A DNA stretch of 64,000 bases from Mycobacterium bourgelatii (GTDB lineage: Bacteria; Actinomycetota; Actinomycetes; Mycobacteriales; Mycobacteriaceae), in contig NZ_BLKZ01000001.1 of NCBI RefSeq assembly GCF_010723575.1, forward strand, positions 3,286,001-3,350,000, given 5' to 3'. Numbering within the stretch: the stretch's first letter is position 1; every line of letters starts with the position of its first letter. The notes beneath the pieces were generated by a model, which saw nothing but the letters and a program-made list of their open reading frames with translations, was not told the DNA's origin and made no database searches. This document shows positions 61,852 to 64,000 of the stretch, one piece after another. The position numbers and the translations under genes were made by a program.

Positions 61852-63531
61852 GTGTCGTTCGTAACCGTGGCGCCCGAGTGGCTCAGCTCGGCGGCAGCGG
61901 AATTGGAGAGTATCGGCGCGGCGCTGAACGCGGCGAACGCGGCTGCGGCCGCCCCGACCACCCAACTCGCCGCCGCTGCAGCGGACGAGGTATCCGCTGC
62001 GGTCGCGACGTTATTCGCCGGGTTCGGCAACGAGTATCAAGCGCTCAACACGCAGGTCGGCGCCTTTCATCGGCAGTTCCTGTTGACACTGAACTCGGCC
62101 GCCGGCGCGTATGCCTCCGCCGAAGCGGCGGCGGCGGTACCGCTGCTGGACGAAGTCTTGGGTGTCATCAACGCGCCGACTCAATTGCTGCTGGGGCGTC
62201 CGCTGATCGGCGACGGAGCGCCTGGCACCGAAGCCAGTCCTAACGGCGGTGCCGGCGGCCTGCTGATAGGCAACGGCGGAGCCGGATATTCCTCGACGAC
62301 ACCTGGCGTAGGCGGCGGTGCCGGCGGCGCCGCAGGGTTGATCGGTAACGGCGGCGCCGGGGGTGTCGGCGGGGCGGACGCCGCTGGTGGGGCCGGCGGG
62401 GCGGGCGGATGGCTCATCGGCAACGGCGGCTGGGGCGGCACCGGCGGCATATCGACCACTCTTGATAATGGTGGGGCCGGAGGGGCCGGAGGCAGGGCTT
62501 ACCTGCTGGGGACCGGTGGAAACGGCGGGGCCGGCGGCCTCGGCACGTCGGGGGAGCTTGGCACGGGCGGCGTCGGCGGCAGTGCCGGCCTGCTGTGGGG
62601 TGGCACCGGCTTCAGCGGACCTGGCCTAGACGGCCGAACGGTCCCGATGTCACTGGTCGCGGGCACCGAGCCCGTCGTGCAACTGTCGGTCAATGGTGGA
62701 AACTATGCGCCGATTCTGGTCGACACCGGATCCGAGGGCCTCGTCGTCCAGATGAAAGACATCGGCGGTCTACCGGGATTGCTGAAGATGGGCATCCCGA
62801 CCGGCGGCGTCAGCGTCAGTGCCTACAGCGGCGGATTGACCTACCTCTTCGCCTCCTACCCGACAACGGTGGACTTCGGCAATGGCATCGTCGCCGGACC
62901 CACGAACGTCAACGTCGTGCTCCTCTCGATCCCGACGTCTCCGTTCGCGATGGGCGCATATATCCGAAACTTCTTGCAGAACCCGTTTGTCACCCCGTTC
63001 GACGCTTACTTCGAGACGGCTGGCGTGGACGGGGTTCTGGGCTTGGGGCCCAACGCCGTCGGCCCGGGTCCCAGCATCCCGACGCAGGCGTTGCCGGGCG
63101 ACCTCAGCGCCGGCGCGCTCATCGACATACCGGGCGGCAGGCTGTGGTTCGGCCCGAACCCGCTGCCCAACCCGGCCGACAACATATCGATCGTTGGATC
63201 GCCAATTGCCAACCTCTGGGTGAAAGTTGGCGTCGCCGGAGCACCGCAGCAGGTCCCGTCCATCATCGACTCCGGGGGCGTGCAGGGCACCATCCCTTCA
63301 TCCGTCATCGGCTCCGGAACGCTGCCCCCGAACACTTGGATTTATGTCTATGCGGATCAAGCGATGACCCAGCCGCTGTATTCGTTCAACACGAACAACT
63401 ACAAGCCGACGGTGATTACCTCGGGCCTGATGAACACCGGCTTCCTGCCGTTCTGGTACCAGCCCGTCTACATCGACTACAACCCCGCTGGCGTCGGGAC
63501 CACAATCTTCGATAAGCCGTGGCCGCCCTGA
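61852..63531 (+). CDS. PE_PGRS protein with C-terminal aspartic protease domain
   Basis: A 559-residue protein. The PE domain (1-100) starts MSFVTVAPEWLSSAAAELES. A short PGRS region (about 130-255) is built of Gly-Gly-Ala repeats. The rest is a pepsin-like protease with DTGSEG (Asp291) and DSGGVQ (Asp473) as the two catalytic motifs. This is the arrangement of PecA (PE_PGRS35) of M. marinum, which cuts ESX-5 substrates at the cell surface. The GTG at 61852 starts the PE domain. The hairpin at 63530 ends it. Confidence 0.93.
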   Translation: MSFVTVAPEWLSSAAAELESIGAALNAANAAAAAPTTQLAAAAADEVSAAVATLFAGFGNEYQALNTQVGAFHRQFLLTLNSAAGAYASAEAAAAVPLLDEVLGVINAPTQLLLGRPLIGDGAPGTEASPNGGAGGLLIGNGGAGYSSTTPGVGGGAGGAAGLIGNGGAGGVGGADAAGGAGGAGGWLIGNGGWGGTGGISTTLDNGGAGGAGGRAYLLGTGGNGGAGGLGTSGELGTGGVGGSAGLLWGGTGFSGPGLDGRTVPMSLVAGTEPVVQLSVNGGNYAPILVDTGSEGLVVQMKDIGGLPGLLKMGIPTGGVSVSAYSGGLTYLFASYPTTVDFGNGIVAGPTNVNVVLLSIPTSPFAMGAYIRNFLQNPFVTPFDAYFETAGVDGVLGLGPNAVGPGPSIPTQALPGDLSAGALIDIPGGRLWFGPNPLPNPADNISIVGSPIANLWVKVGVAGAPQQVPSIIDSGGVQGTIPSSVIGSGTLPPNTWIYVYADQAMTQPLYSFNTNNYKPTVITSGLMNTGFLPFWYQPVYIDYNPAGVGTTIFDKPWPP

Positions 63532-63583
63532 GTGTGAATCCCACGACATGACACGCCGATTCAGCGTCGCCTGATTCACGCTC
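63530..63583 (+). terminator. Inverted repeat terminator after the PE_PGRS gene
   Basis: GAGTGTGAATC (63530-63540) pairs with GATTCACGCTC (63573-63583) with one mismatch, and CGAC/GTCG can pair inside the loop. It overlaps the end of the PE_PGRS gene. Similar GTGAATC palindromes look common in mycobacterial intergenic DNA. Confidence 0.6.
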
Positions 63584-63608
63584 GAGGGGCAGGTCACGCC
63601 CGTTCGGA

Positions 63609-63623
63609 CTGCAAAGTTTGCAG
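63609..63623. promoter_or_regulatory. Perfect palindrome, likely TetR operator
   Basis: CTGCAAA-G-TTTGCAG is a 15-bp perfect inverted repeat that ends 20 bp before the ATG of the TetR gene. Autoregulation of this regulator is the simplest reading. Confidence 0.7.
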
Positions 63624-63643
63624 AACGTGCAATTATGGTGGGC

Positions 63644-64000
63644 ATGGCGAATCAGTTGGGCCTCCGCGAGCGACGGCGCCGCCAAACCAGCGCGGACATC
63701 CGTGGAGCAGCGGTGGAACTGGCGCAAGCGCGCGGCTGGGACAAGGTGACCATCGAGGAAATCTGCGCCCGAGCCGGTATCTCTGCCCGTACGTTCTTCA
63801 ACTACTTCCCCAACAAGGAAGCAGCAATTGCCTACGGCCCTTCCGATCTCCCACCGGAGTTGGCAGACGAGTTCATCGCCGCCGGGCCCGCCCCGTATCC
63901 GGTGGTCCTGGCCGAACTGATCACGCTGGCAGCGCACCACCTGCGCGACATGCCACCGGAACGCGAACAAGCCGTGTGCATGCTGGACCTGGCCAAGACG
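63644..64000 (+). CDS. TetR-family regulator (cut by window end)
   Basis: The first 119 residues of a TetR regulator. The helix-turn-helix TIEEICARAGISARTFFNYF is followed by PNKEAAIAYG and the start of the ligand domain. An in-frame ATG three codons upstream (63635) is also possible. The palindrome upstream suggests that it controls its own gene. Confidence 0.88.
   Translation, partial: MANQLGLRERRRRQTSADIRGAAVELAQARGWDKVTIEEICARAGISARTFFNYFPNKEAAIAYGPSDLPPELADEFIAAGPAPYPVVLAELITLAAHHLRDMPPEREQAVCMLDLAKT

Noticed and set aside
62200..62620. GGC-rich repeats
   Set aside because: They encode the Gly-Gly-Ala part of a PE_PGRS protein and are not a separate repeat locus.
1..64000. tRNA, rRNA and riboswitches
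   Set aside because: I looked in the intergenic stretches for tRNA arms, rRNA-like sequence and common riboswitch layouts and found none that I could support.

Overview
The window is chromosomal DNA of a Mycobacterium, most likely a slow-growing non-tuberculous species. The signs are a PPE protein with an SVP motif, a PPE protein with Asn-Gly (MPTR) repeats, a PE_PGRS protein ending in an aspartic protease domain, a leaderless furA-katG operon, a mycolic acid cyclopropane synthase, a WhiB4-like protein, a cutinase and an L,D-transpeptidase. GC content is high and GTG/TTG starts are common. No rRNA, tRNA or CRISPR array was seen.

Positions 1-29.6 kb are mostly ordinary core genome: an SDR enzyme, katG and furA, a Tat-exported DUF1906 protein, an APC permease, envelope genes (cyclopropane synthase, L,D-transpeptidase, cutinase, SGNH hydrolase, YihY-type membrane protein), a spore-photoproduct-lyase-like radical SAM enzyme, the HrpA helicase, an aldehyde dehydrogenase, glucose-6-phosphate dehydrogenase, whiB4-like, a secreted FKBP, and an MpaB-family oxygenase with its TetR regulator. 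Several genes overlap by 4 nt and several hairpin terminators are visible.

Positions 29.6-55.2 kb are accessory and mosaic. There are two vapBC-type modules and a frameshifted mazEF. A tandem pseudokinase-kinase carries an NHL beta-propeller. A second receptor kinase is split by an IS3-family element. There are two further IS3 elements, fragments of TetR and MarR regulators, an isolated N-acetylglutaminylglutamine synthetase and a bestrophin-type channel. A likely island lies between a 63-bp imperfect direct repeat (46156-46218 and 54067-54129). It holds mazEF, a 925-aa predicted nuclease-STAND NTPase resembling antiphage Avs/Cap4-type proteins, and an integrase / XRE / zinc-ribbon trio. The integrase is itself split by an IS3 element.

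Positions 55.2-64 kb return to mycobacterial genes: a DMT transporter, a TesB thioesterase, a COG0523 GTPase translationally coupled to a bacteriophytochrome-SpoIIE phosphatase (a predicted red-light receptor with phosphatase output), the PPE-MPTR gene, the PE_PGRS-protease gene, and a TetR regulator cut by the window edge.

Many accessory genes differ from an intact reading frame by one or a few bases (mazE, all three IS3 elements, the TetR fragment). These may be real decay or indel errors in the assembly. Product names rest on motifs recognised by eye; no database search was run.
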